DNA from: Apoda limacodes
Lineage: Eukaryota; Arthropoda; Insecta; Lepidoptera; Limacodidae
NCBI GenBank assembly: GCA_946406115.1
Contig: OX291542.1
Location: forward strand, 22,641,321 to 22,705,320
Direction of reading: 5' to 3'
DNA: 64,000 nt
A program made the position numbers and the translations under genes. Numbering within the stretch: the first letter of the stretch is position 1; each line of letters starts with the position of its first letter. Positions 1 through 10,607 of this stretch are shown piece after piece. Under the pieces are notes generated by a model. It was not told the origin of the DNA, did not search any database, and worked only from the letters and a program-made list of their open reading frames with translations.

Positions 1-89
1 TCTTTAAAATTGGAATGTCTCGAACCTCATTTGAAGGTACTACGCTAAAGAGATCTACACCGGGATAGGGTTCTCCCACCTCGGTGTGA

Positions 90-800
90 AATGGTGTGTT
101 TAAGCCGCACAAGAATGTCGTGGGGCGGCATCGGAGCGTGAGTGGGGAACACGGATATTGTTTTCAGCCTTCTTTGCATCTACAGAGCGGCTTTGGGGGC
201 GGGACGGTTGCCGCACCTGAGGCGGGAAGGTTGCCGCAGCTGAGGCGGGACGGAGGGGCTGTTTTGCTTTTGCTCTTGTCCGAGGCGGAGGTGAAGGGGG
301 CGGAATTAGAGTGGTCCGCGGTGACTTTCATGCTTCGCGGGGGTGTCCTCATCTTCAGAGGGTCTAGGCCGGCTTCTGGGATGGTCGACGCGTGGTAGCA
401 GAATCGGCGCATTGGCGGCGAACTCGATAGAAACGAGGTCTTCGGGTTCTGGTGGTTTGGCAGTGCTTAGTTCTTTCCGTTGCCGGGCAAGGTATTGCTG
501 CATCCAGCGCAGCATTCCGTCGGAGAGCAGGCCGGCACTTTGAAGTCTACGAGTAAGGATCATATCTTCGACCTCGATTGCCTTCGGCAATTTTGCCTCG
601 AGGCGCGACTGCTGCGTCGGAAGCGCACAGCGTCGGCGTCGTGTAGTTACCATAGCATATGCGGTTGGAACGGTGCGACCCCACGGACAGCTACGGCTGC
701 CCAGGCGAAAAGGCGCTGGGCTTTCCCCTCCGCGGTTAAACAGGCGCGATCCGTGATCGTTTTCGCAATGTAATGTAGCTGAGGATCCGTACACTATCAC
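90..800 (-). other. GC-rich open stretch, unidentified (164-codon minus-strand frame)
   Basis: This block is much richer in G+C and CpG than its surroundings. On the minus strand an open frame runs from 800 to 306. It has an Arg-rich start, a helical central part around EVEDMILTRRLQSAGLLSDG, and a Pro/Glu-rich end. The frame continues beyond the stop with further open pieces down to about 100. I do not recognise the family. It could be the end of a neighbouring gene's exon, a retroelement gag/ORF1 remnant, or chance openness caused by high GC. Confidence 0.25.
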
Positions 801-989
801 TTTACACTATGAATGAAAAATATAAAGGTTGCTCCGTAACTTTCCAACTGTCAACTCCCGGGATTCGTGGCCTATTTATATAATTTTTTTGTGCTTACCT
901 CGTAGATATATGAGGAAGCAAAAAAGATTTTTTCATATTTTTATGGTTAAATTATAAAAATATTATTAGGGTTAATGTAGCTACGTGGG
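801..989. other. AT-rich intergenic spacer
   Basis: AT-rich, no coding potential and no recognisable repeat. Confidence 0.5.
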
Positions 990-1185
990 TAATGACTGGA
1001 CTGCTGAATCAAAGGGCGAGGGTTTGTTTTGTGTTTGTCTTGAGACTGGGTGCTTTATATGTATAGGTAATATGTATGTATTCACAGAAAAAGAACATAC
1101 ATATAATCAGTTGTTTGGTATCCATAGCACAAACTTTTCTTAGTTTAGGACCAGACGGCGCTGTGTGTAATGTCCAAAAATATTA
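985..1185 (+). repeat. tRNA-derived SINE copy (family A), degraded head
   Basis: The tail matches the other family A copies: a TGTTTGTCTTGAGACTGGG block, an ATGTATGTATT stretch, then the terminal GACGGCGCTGTGTGTAAT. The tRNA-like head at 985-1030 is weak. The same tail in the opposite orientation is at 22155-22395, 33000-33165 and 46490-46760. Confidence 0.65.
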
Positions 1186-1195
1186 ATTTATTTCT

Positions 1196-1999
1196 AACTT
1201 TTGCCAGCGGCTCCACCCGCTCTGAATTTGGATATCGGCGTGGGTTTCTTACGACAATTCCTTGATTATATTTCAGCTATGGTTTGTATGTGAAATTCGG
1301 TTATAGTTACTCCTGCGGGAACTTTTGAATATTTCGGGATAAAAACTATCCTTTGCCTTCTCAGGGACTCAAACTATCTCCATACAAAATTTAATCAAAA
1401 TCAACTCAGCGGTTTTTCCTTCTCCGAATCTTTAACTTCTTCTGTGCAAAATTTTAGCTCAATTAGATGCTCCCTTGCGGCAGCGGATTGAGTAACAAAC
1501 ATTATACTTATACCCGCGGGGATTTTGAAGTTTCCGGGATAAAAATTAGTCTATGTTCTATTCCAAGGGCCTAACTAGTATGTGTACCAAATATTATCAT
1601 GATCAATCCATTGGTTGAAGCGTGACTGATTAAAAAACAACCAAACATCCAAACTTTTGCATTTATAATATTAATGGTATAGCTGGTAATTAATGAATTT
1701 TGCAAGCGGCTCCACCCACCCTAAATTTGGCTATCCGTTTGGGATTCTTACGTCAACTCCTTAATTTTACTAATGAAGTTTGTTATCGCAATATTTATTT
1801 CGTTTAAACTTGGTTATAGTTATTACCGCGGGAACTTTTGAATTTTTCGGGATAAAAACTCTCCTACGTCCTTCTCAGGGACTCAAACTATCTCCATACT
1901 AAAATTCATCTAAATCAACTTAGCGGTTTAAGCGTGAAGAGGTAACAAACAAACAGACAGAGTTACTTTAGCATTTATAATATGAGTATGGATTTACGA
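1196..1999 (-). repeat. Two or three degraded Helitron-like repeat copies (minus orientation)
   Basis: Repeated blocks of GCCAGCGGCTCCACCCGC, GGATAAAAACT and CAGGGACTCAAACTATCTCC, ending in TTTATAATATTA-like sequence near 1672 and 1983. They are reverse-complement relatives of the cleaner copy at 2001-2320. Probably non-autonomous Helitrons of the lepidopteran CTAG-ending type. Confidence 0.6.
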
Positions 2000-2000
2000 A

Positions 2001-2320
2001 TCCTAATAATATTATAAATGTGAAAGTATGTATGTCTGGATGGATGTTTCTTAGGTACTCAATCACGCTTCTACCACAGGCCGGATCGGGATAAAACTTG
2101 GCATACATATAGTTTAGGTCCTGGAATAGCATATAGTCTACTTTTTATCCCTAAAAATTTAATAATAACTATAACAGAGATAAACGAACTATTGCTGCAA
2201 CTATGGCATGCTATAGCAATTCACTGGTGTAACTAATTAATTAATTAATTAGAATTAATTAAGGAGTTCCACGCGGATAATTAAGCGTTTAGTGCGGGCG
2301 GAGCCGCTGGCAAGGTCTAG
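2001..2320 (+). mobile_element. Non-autonomous Helitron-like element, 320 bp
   Basis: It begins TCCTAATAATATTATAAATG directly after an A and ends GGCAAGGTCTAG directly before a T. That is the 5'-TC...CTAG-3' structure inserted between A and T that Helitrons show. The body has the family's GGATAAAACTTGG and TTTTTATCCCT blocks. Other copies: 1196-1999, 3290-3545, 6385-6625, 41105-41190 and 62700-63003. Confidence 0.6.
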
Positions 2321-3289
2321 TATTATCACAATAATGGACTCACTTGCCGTAGGGAACATGTAAGGTAAATTGACTTTGATTTTTGCATAAGTAGGTACGT
2401 CGGTATATTGACATGATGACATAACGACATAATTGATAAAAGATGCGTTTTGGATATTTCAATTAATATAAATGTTATTCAAAATTATTATTGATTAATA
2501 TAATACGCCAATAATCAAAACAGTTACTTACCAAAGAAAACCAGAGGATACATTGAACAATCAAATACATTTTCAGAACCTCGCTTTATAACAATAATTT
2601 ATTATTTTTAACTTTACATAAACTAAATTGTATATTTAATATGTGGGTTTACTTAAGCGTGAATAACGTTGTTATTCAAAAATTGGCACTATTTATACAT
2701 ATTCAGACACCCGGTAAAACATATCAGAGAGGAAAAAGAATTTAATCGATATCGATTCAAATAATCACGTAATTACATTATCATCATAATAAAATGAAAA
2801 GCAAAATAATAGGTATGTTTGTATGATAGAGCAGTAGGTACGGTCAATTTATACGTTGGGACCTCAAAATTCTCTAACTAGTTCCAGTTAGGATAATTGA
2901 TATTTTAACTGTCCCTTAAACTTGTTAGTCAACACTTGTATAATGTATGTAAGCAAAAATTATTTGCTAAAAAATAGCGAACTACACAGTGTTATAATAC
3001 AAGGAATAAGGATGAATTGGTAGTTCCAAAATGTGTTCAGAATGTACATAACTCCCAGATCTTTTTTGCCAGCAGAAAATTTAGGTTCAAATAAATTTAA
3101 CATATATGTCAAATCATCAATGGAAAAAAGCTATTACAAAGTTGATGAATACGTTAATGATAAAAATGTTTGGAAATAATTAGAAATTAATTAATTGGAA
3201 GGCATTAGTAATATTTATTAAATTAAAACATTGTTTATTATATTATTACTTATTGTATTATTTTTAATATGAAGTTAATAAAATATAAA
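2321..3289. other. AT-rich intergenic spacer
   Basis: Simple AT-rich sequence with no convincing open frame or known repeat. Several homopolymer and TAAT runs. Confidence 0.5.
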
Positions 3290-3545
3290 AGACTAGATTT
3301 TGGCAGCGGCTGCGCCCGCCCTAAATTCGGTTATCGGAGTGGAATTTATGCGTCAACTCCTTAATTATACTAATGAAAGTTTAGCTAAAATTCGTTCAGG
3401 CGCGGTTTTAGTTATTCCCCCAGGAATTTTAAATTTTTTTTTTTGATAAAATGTAGAGTCGAATTTATTTCACCCAATCCGTCCAGTAAATGCGTTATTG
3501 AGCAAAAAACATCCAAACTTTCACATTTATAATAAAACTAGGAAA
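3290..3545 (-). repeat. Helitron-like repeat copy
   Basis: Starts ACTAGATTTTGGCAGCGGCT and ends CTTTCACATTTATAATAAAA. On the minus strand this reads as the element with a CTAG 3' end. The centre is shortened relative to 62700-63003. Confidence 0.6.
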
Positions 3546-5545
3546 GATAGGATTAAGAACTGAGTTCTTCTCTGTATTAAAAAATGGTGCTTAAGTTAAT
3601 AAAATTAATAATTATTCTGACGATTCAAAATTGTTGTTTAAAAGTCTGTTTGAATAAAAAACAATTGAGTTTGAGTTTAATATAAAAATAGGTATCCCAG
3701 TATGTTTGTTACCGAACCACGCAAGTCTAAAACTGCTAGACAAAATTGCATTAAACTTGACACGGTAATAAAACTTGTTTCGAAATAACAAAACAAAAAT
3801 AAAGATTTATCATTATATTCAATCAAGACCGAAAATAGGTGGAGAACACGTCCGCTGTAAGAACAATGATAATTTTGGACTAGAAAAAAAAGATGATCGA
3901 GTCTAGGAATGACAGCCTAATCATTCATTTAATTCGGTCGGCCATTAAAGGCGTTCAGACAGAGCAATCGTGAGGTAAGGTGCGCGATGAGTGAAGGCAA
4001 ACGCACCCGAGTAGCTTACGTCACATATATCTAGTCGGATGCTGTCCAGTCAGTCACACATTTTGTGCGGTGCGGACTCTCTACGCTGTCGGATTTATAA
4101 AAGGCGAGAACTCGCTGTATAAAGGAAATTAATGTTTAGGCTGTTGTAGTAGTACGTAAAAGCTTTTGTAATATGTACTTGTACCAGATTATAGTTTAAA
4201 TAATTTTATTGCAATTGTAGAGATGCTCATTATTTACATTATTTTAATCAGTAGGGGAAAATCTTTTGTAATAAGAAACAACTTTTAAGTAAGTGGATAA
4301 AGAAAACTATAATTTATTTACTCTTTTATAATATTTTTTTTAAGGATAGATTTATTAAAGATCTGTCCAACGACAAACCACACCATGGATTCGATAAGAA
4401 AAAAAATCATCCCCACTTTTTGTGTAGGGCAAAAAAAACTTTTTCAAGATTTTATTTTACCACTTTGTCGGCGTCATTATTCCTACCCATTCCAAATTTT
4501 AGCTTTATAGTACTTATAGTCTCTGAACTAAGCCGCGGACAGAGAAACAAACATACGGACATGGCGTCACTATAAGGGTTGACTACGGAACCTTAAAGAC
4601 AAGTAATATGTACCTAATTATGAGTCAAAAATAACACAAAAGAACATTGTAAGTGTAAAATACATAACATAAACCGGTATCATCAAAATTGACGTTTTCA
4701 AATATAGGCAAATCTATCGATAATCTTTATTACAACACTATTAACTTTTAGGGAAAATTACATAATAAATTACGTACACTACTTACCATTGTCTGGGCTT
4801 TTAATAACGACGATTATTATGTAGTATTACAGCATCTGCCTTATAGTTTTTTCATTTGTGTACCGCTATTCAGATTTCTAAGGAAAAAAAACATTGAACT
4901 GAGGGATGAATGCGCACCGTGTGGTGTATCGTTAGAAAGTCCATGAAAATAACATTTAAGGTTCTTAAGTTATTTTTGTCAAAAAATATATATTGCAAGT
5001 TATTGGCTTCTAAAGTTGAAAAATTTGTGCCCCTCTGACTTTTGAATTTGCGTGTTCTAAAAATCGGTAAAAATTTACAATAATAGAAATTTATATACCT
5101 AAATCTGCAAAAAAATTGCTATAAACAAATTTTTTTTCAAAATTCTTAATATTTTTTTATTATACGGAGCCCTTAATGCGTGTACATGTGCCACGAACTT
5201 GGCATATTTTTTAATAGGATTTTTTTTAATGGGAATAAATATACCTAAATAATAAGACAAGATTAAAATATACACTTACATAAATTTTTCAAGAACAAAA
5301 AGGACACTCAAAAACATTCCGCTGCACTAATTCGTTCGAATAGAATTTTTTATTCCGTAGTTGCGGAATTACGTAGCGCATCCCTCGCCAGTCCGTGCAT
5401 AAAATTGTTAATCGCGCTCATAAAACACAGACCATTGAAATGAGCTAATTATACGAAAAAATACAGCACAGGATGCCGTAATTTAAAACGGTATTAAGTA
5501 AAGAATTCTTACTGGAGACTTTGTGGTTCTAACGAAACAATGCAA
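3546..5545. other. Intergenic, AT-rich; partial dispersed repeat at 4380-4605
   Basis: No gene seen. Around 4380-4605 a fragment of the dispersed lepidopteran repeat is recognisable by TTATAGTCTCTGAACTAAG, a CGGACATGGCG block, CTATAAGGGTT and CTACGGAACC, matching 24590-24830. The rest is AT-rich with poly-A and poly-T tracts. Confidence 0.55.
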
Positions 5546-5817
5546 ACATGGGCGTAGCCAGAACCGGGCAGAGGGGACGGGCTGCCCCCCCAGCCGGACA
5601 TGGGTTGGCATATTTTTGGGATAATTTAGTCATATAAAACGTACCTATTCGGAACACCAGCATTTTTTACTGCTACTACACTGCACCGTCGTTCGTTCAA
5701 CCTTCCACATGTAAAGGCAGTTCGTAAGTGTTTTGATGTTAAGTTGTGTTGGCGCGCCATTCCTTCAGTAGCGATTTTGTACGGTCGCCACTACAGGACG
5801 TAGTGACCGCTCGTCTA

Positions 5818-6278
5818 AAGGTGCGTACAGATTATTTGCAACGCAACATGCAATGCAACATTTCCCGTATATTTTAATGTGTTTGCGAACGCACAAAAAT
5901 TAACTGCACCCACACTACGTGCATTCGCAGGGCGCGCGTTGGTTCCTGCCTATTGTCGGCGTTTTTCGGCTAACGCTTTCAATACGCGCAGTGTAATCTG
6001 GACGTCTAATTCGCGGCGGACCTACCTACTGCCCGCCATATTTAAATTGACGATTGTAAAAATGGATGGCGATGACGACTAGGACTTTTTTTATACACTG
6101 GTGTAATAAAATAATTAAAATACCAATATAGTCATGTACACTTCAAAATTAAATGGCTCCATGGCGTGCGCGCTGAACCCTGCCAGGAATGGCCGTTGTT
6201 GAGGCGCGCAGTGCGGGACCGCCCACATATATTCTTTTTGTATTGCATCTTGTGTTTCAAATAATCTGTGCCCACCTT
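5818..6278. mobile_element. Nested MITE with about 40-bp inverted termini
   Basis: Left terminus AAGGTGCGTACAGATTATTT at 5818 pairs with the reverse complement of CAAATAATCTGTGCCCACCTT ending at 6278. Similarity continues about 20 more bases inward (GCAACATGCAATGCAAC versus a diverged partner). No target duplication is clear. It lies inside the larger hAT-like element. Confidence 0.6.
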
Positions 6279-6384
6279 AACAGTCAACTGTTCGCCAAAC
6301 TTTTCACGAGTAGAGAAGTAGTTCCTCAGTATTTGATGATGCAAGGCCGTGTAGACTCACGATCATTTTATTTATTTTTCTACT

Positions 6385-6625
6385 AGCTTTTGCACGCGGT
6401 TTCGCTCGCCCGTTCTGATTTCAACGGCATCTTCTTAATTACAGAAAAAATCTGATTCACGCTTGACGTTTTCAAGTAACCTATGTGCTTCCCATGGACT
6501 CAAACTATCTCCATGCCAAATTTTTCCGCGGTTCTACCCGCCCTGAATTCAATTATCGGTGTAGGTCTCAATTATAGAAAAAAGCGACTCACACTTGACG
6601 TTTTCAAGTAGCCCAAACAGAAAAA
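6385..6625 (-). repeat. Two short Helitron-like repeat fragments
   Basis: Starts ACTAGCTTTTGCACGCGGTT. A second partial copy follows at about 6525, with CCGCGGTTCTACCCGCCCTG. Each has the CACTTGACGTTTTCAAGTA block. Internal parts of the usual repeat are missing. Confidence 0.55.
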
Positions 6626-7228
6626 AGTTTCGAGGATGATAAACGGGTTCACTCAGCAGTAGCTGCATAGGTCATGTCATGTTTGACTGTTTTGTAGAAC
6701 TGATTTCGTTGTCGAATCACACAAACATCTCAAACACCTTGACGCATTGCCAGTCAACATTCTCATAGTCCACAGAGGCTTGACACATGGGCTGATGTCC
6801 GAGGACGTCTTCTGTATAGTCTGCCTCACTGTCTGAATGTGCTATAGTGCCGTAACCCCCATACTCCCAATATGCAGGTGGTTGAAAATCGTTCAATAAA
6901 GACAAGAAGATTTCCAATCCATTTGTGATAATGACCCTCGAAATAGCTTATAAACGTGTCAAGATCTGGCAATAATTTTTAGCTAGGTGTTATCTCCCGT
7001 ATTGAAAAAATAGGTTCAAAATGTCATGTATCAAAATCAAGAGCAGAATTTTTTTTTTTTTTTTTTTTTCTCTGACTGACTATGCAGTTAGCTGATGCAG
7101 CCATTACTGCTCCACCGAGCTTTTGGGGCGAGACTCTGTAGGATTTATTATCATACGATAATAACATCAAGGTGGCGTACTTTCTCCTCTTCTTTTCTCT
7201 ATTTTTATTAACTCCCTCACCAATCTTA
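6626..7228. other. Body of the hAT-like element without recognisable content
   Basis: Contains a 20-base poly-T tract near 7050-7069. No coding function is recognised for the short open frames here. Confidence 0.4.
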
Positions 7229-8010
7229 TTACCTCTTCCTTTCATCTGTACGCTGACGACCTTCAATTGTACTGCCACTTCGAACCTAATAGCATAATTA
7301 ACGCGATTAAAAATTTTAATGAGAATTTATGTCACATCAGTGAATGGGCAAAATCATTTGGGCTTCTTGTTAATCCCAAAAAATCACAAGCGTTAATTAT
7401 AGGCAGCAGATACATGCGTAGCTTAGTAACATTATCTCCTCTACCAATTATATACAATGGGACACCTCTGCAATACACAAATTGTGCCAAAAATTTGGGA
7501 ATCCTGATAGAATTTTCTTTTCTCGAAAGATAAACCAGCCAGATCTCATACATCACTCTTATTAAAAACCCCTTCTTATAACACCACTTTTTAGGTAACT
7601 CTTTTACTGTCCAGGCTATTAGGCTTTGGAACTCACTGCCTCATACTATAAGAGCCAGTCAATCTATTTGCATTTTTAAAAAGAAACTGAAAGACTACTT
7701 ACTACCTTTCACTCCCTTAACCACTGTTATTTTACTTTATATGTATTTATAAGTAATATAATTTGTGTTATAAGCATTATTTAAAGTAGGTATATAAGTA
7801 ATTATTATGTATTAGGATGAGACTATATTTAAGTATATATAATTTATATATCTATTTTGTAATCGCAGTGCACATGTATTACCCGCTCACTTTGTACAGC
7901 TCTCACTTTCTTGGGTCAGCTGTAAGAGATAAGCTTGACCTATGTACATTGTTATTTTTGTATTGTATATGTTGCAAGTGTCCTATAATTGTGTACATGA
8001 AATAAAAAAA
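7229..8010 (+). pseudogene. LINE reverse transcriptase 3' fragment with poly-A end
   Basis: A plus-strand frame opens with LYADDLQLYCHFEP at about 7243, the YADD catalytic box of a reverse transcriptase. It continues through NPKKSQALIIGSRYM, the usual thumb-side motif of Jockey/CR1-type LINEs, to a stop near 7533. After a frame break, LWNSLPHTIRASQSICIF at about 7625-7680 is the typical C-terminal end of such polymerases. A 3' UTR follows, with GAAATAAAAAAAAA near 8000. The 5' part (endonuclease and most of the RT) is absent, consistent with 5' truncation. It lies inside the hAT-like element. Confidence 0.75.
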
Positions 8011-8070
8011 AACATTTTATACCTAGTCTGCCTAGTGGGGGCCCTAGCCCAAAAGCTGGCTACGCCCATG

Positions 8071-8842
8071 AATGCAAGATAGATCGTTGTAATTCAAAAA
8101 AGGTTTCATCATATCAACTTATTTGGTTCACTGATGGACATTTCTTTTACATAAAAGCGTACCTACCCACTAAGCAACCCAAACTTGCAATAACATTGCT
8201 AAACATTACATTTGGGGACTTTTAAGTTTCAAATGCAAGGCAACATTCTAGTAAGCTTCTACCGACACCAATACGAAGCCCTAACGGCCGCGCCAAAAGT
8301 ATCCCCTGTAACTTGCCCAGTCCTGATTACTGAAATTTATCATAACTCTAATATGTAATGTTCCATTAATATGATAATTGTAACGTTTGAGTAAGGTACT
8401 AAGTAAAGTTTAAATTAAACATTGACACAACTTTAAATTTGTAAAGTGACAGAAGGTTATCTTGCGAATGTTACATAAACGTTAGAAATGCAAATTTACT
8501 GTAATTTTTAAATGATATTGCAAAAGTATTTCAATCAGAATTTACATTTTCCTGGCAGTTTGTTCCAAGCACGTTTTATCAACGAACAGTCGTAACGTGT
8601 TTTTACCAATAAACTTAATTCCTACTAAATTGCGAGCTCGATAGTCATGACCATTGTGTCAAAAGTTTTTATATTAAAAACCAATTTTGTGATTATTTTT
8701 AATAACTCAATTACTAAACTAATTGTTACTATACATTGGTGTAAAAGTCCGAGGTGATGTGTGACGCCGCCGATGATCAAAGATAACGTGCTATTTATTA
8801 GGAAGAACAGTATCTTACTCATTTGTTTGTTGGTAACGATAT
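8071..8842. other. Intergenic spacer
   Basis: AT-rich. No gene or clear repeat seen. Confidence 0.5.
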
Positions 8843-8845
8843 TCA

Positions 8846-8892
8846 ATATTAAGCAACGTCGAGCTCGGTCAGTAATTGGATGGGTACACACG
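8846..8892 (+). repeat. 5S rRNA-derived fragment
   Basis: AAGCAACGTCGAGCTCGGTC followed by AGTAATTGGATGGGT matches the 3' half of an animal 5S rRNA, which contains part of the internal polymerase III promoter. The 5' half of 5S is not recognisable. It directly precedes a dispersed repeat copy, so it may be the head of a 5S-derived SINE (SINE3 type) or a 5S pseudogene scrap. Confidence 0.55.
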
Positions 8893-8904
8893 GCCCAATT
8901 TTTA

Positions 8905-9250
8905 GGATTCCGTACCTAAAAGGTAATTAGGAACCCTATTACTAAGGCTTCGCTGTCCGTCCGTCCGTCCGTCCCTCTGTCACCAGGTTGTATCTCATGA
9001 ACCGTTATAGTTAGACAATTGAAATTTTCACAGAAGATGTATTTCTGTTGCCGCTATAACAACAAATACTAAAAAACGCTCCCATACAACATACGTGATT
9101 TTTTTGTTCGTTTTGTAGATAATGGTACGGAACCCTTCGTGCGCGAGTCCGACTCGCACTTGGCCGATTTTTGTTTGTGTTCGTTAATTACGTAAATGGC
9201 GGTACGGAACCATTAGTGCGCGAGTCCGATTTGCACTTGGCTGGTTTAAT
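8905..9250 (-). repeat. Dispersed lepidopteran repeat, one long and one partial copy
   Basis: Contains CCGTCCGTCCGTCCGTCC, CATGAACCGTTATAG, TTGCCGCTATAACAACAAAT and the end GAGTCCGACTCGCACTTGG at about 9146-9166. A second partial end follows at 9195-9245. Other copies: 4380-4605, 18285-18330, 24205-24830, 25860-26035 and 63670-64000. A recognised lepidopteran interspersed repeat; class not determined here. Confidence 0.65.
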
Positions 9251-10471
9251 CTTTTATTTTTTTTAATGTTATTTGGAAAAAATTGATCATCAAACATATT
9301 CTTTTTCACATTGCACAATTTTTATTCCCAACTTAAATAGGTGATCTTTCTTAAAATATTTGAATACAGTTTTACTTATTTTAGACTATTAAGATTTTTT
9401 TTACTACTAGTACTACTACTACTGGTACTACTTTCCAATCACGGCCTTTCTTTTCCACTATGTATGCTTTTGCCCTCACAATAAAAAGCGACACTGACAC
9501 ATGCCTCAAATTGCTGGCGGCTGTGAGTGCGTATCGGATCAGGAAGAGGGTGGACGTTGTACGGTATGTGGAACGGCCTACGAGAAGGCCTAAGACTGGC
9601 CGCGCCGCCGCACGATGCCATTTTCAACACTAGCGCCCGCTGAAGGCCATTGGCACTTGAACAGCCAGGGGAGCGCAGTAGCATAAGGGCATGTAGTGCT
9701 ATCAGCTATACTGTGACAAAGACTTTTCGCCGTCTCCTCTGCCTTTCGTCTTCAGTAACTATCGGCCTTTTCACTTACCCTTTTAAGGTTATCAATTATG
9801 AAACGTTAAAGTTTGTCTGACTAATGTTTTTTTTATTTTTATTAGAGTCTATATTGTTTGTATGACCGCAAATGCGCTCTTTGCGCTCTACACACGCATT
9901 CTATCGTTTTTTTTTCAAAAATGAAAGCGCCCTATGCTGAATTGTGCGGCACTTTTAGTGCGCATTCAACGCATTAAATACACTGGGAATTACAGCCATT
10001 ATACCAAAAAATATATAGGTATTAAAGAAATATATAAAAATTAAAACAAATTATATTAATTCAATGGTTTATTGTAGAACAATGACATTTTATCTGCAGA
10101 TCGATAAAACTCTCACGAATATACAAAAAACAAAAGTGCTGTGCAACAATAAAATTAGAACACAAATCCTTTCCACCACAAATACAAATTCGCGAGTTAA
10201 CACCAATTTGAGATAAATAAAAATTACAATAAATATGACGCAAGAAGTTAACAAATGGTGACGAAAGTAATATACAACTACTAATCTTTTTTTTGTATTC
10301 GAACTTTGGTAGTTATAATTACAATACACATTAACAAATCGTAATAGAAAACTTTATTGAATTCTAATCATGACTATTTTAATATCCTAATAATACCGAT
10401 CTCCAACTCCTTAAGTTCTGTAACTCTCATTCTTTATACATAACAAAATGACGTTCTGCCCTTTTGCAGAA
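9251..10471. other. Intergenic; GC-rich patch at 9500-9700
   Basis: AT-rich except for about 9500-9700, which is GC-rich with blocks such as GGCCGCGCCGCCGCACGATG. No coding homology recognised. A TACTACTACTACT run lies near 9410. Confidence 0.4.
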
Positions 10472-10607
10472 TAGTATAGTTCGCACCACGTAAGTTGCAC
10501 TAAAATGGCGGCCGTCTGCGCAGGTACAGAACGGACATATGTACTAACGAACCAAAAATGTGTTACTGCGCAAGTTCTACTTACGTGGCGCGATTTATAC
10601 TAATAGT
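10472..10607. mobile_element. Small foldback MITE, about 135 bp
   Basis: The left arm AGTATAGTTCGCACCACGTA pairs with the reverse complement of the right arm TACGTGGCGCGATTTATACT. About 24 of 28 bases match by eye. The centre is GC-rich with no coding content. Confidence 0.5.

Larger units (their letters stand above)
5546..8070. mobile_element. hAT-like non-autonomous transposon with TIRs and 8-bp target duplication
   Basis: The left end CATGGGCGTAGCCAG (5546-5560) is repeated as a perfect inverted copy at the right end (8056-8070). Flanks AATGCAAA (5538-5545) and AATGCAAG (8071-8078) form an 8-bp target duplication with one mismatch. Eight-base duplications and GGGCGTAGCCAG-type termini are known for hAT elements. 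No hAT transposase is visible inside. The 2.5-kb body is a patchwork: a nested 461-bp TIR element, a Helitron-like fragment and a LINE 3' end. Superfamily assignment rests on TIR and duplication length only. Confidence 0.7.

Noticed and set aside
7024..7278. 84-codon minus-strand open frame overlapping the LINE fragment
   Set aside because: It is rich in Lys from the poly-T tract at 7050-7069 and is antisense to the clear YADD-containing RT frame.
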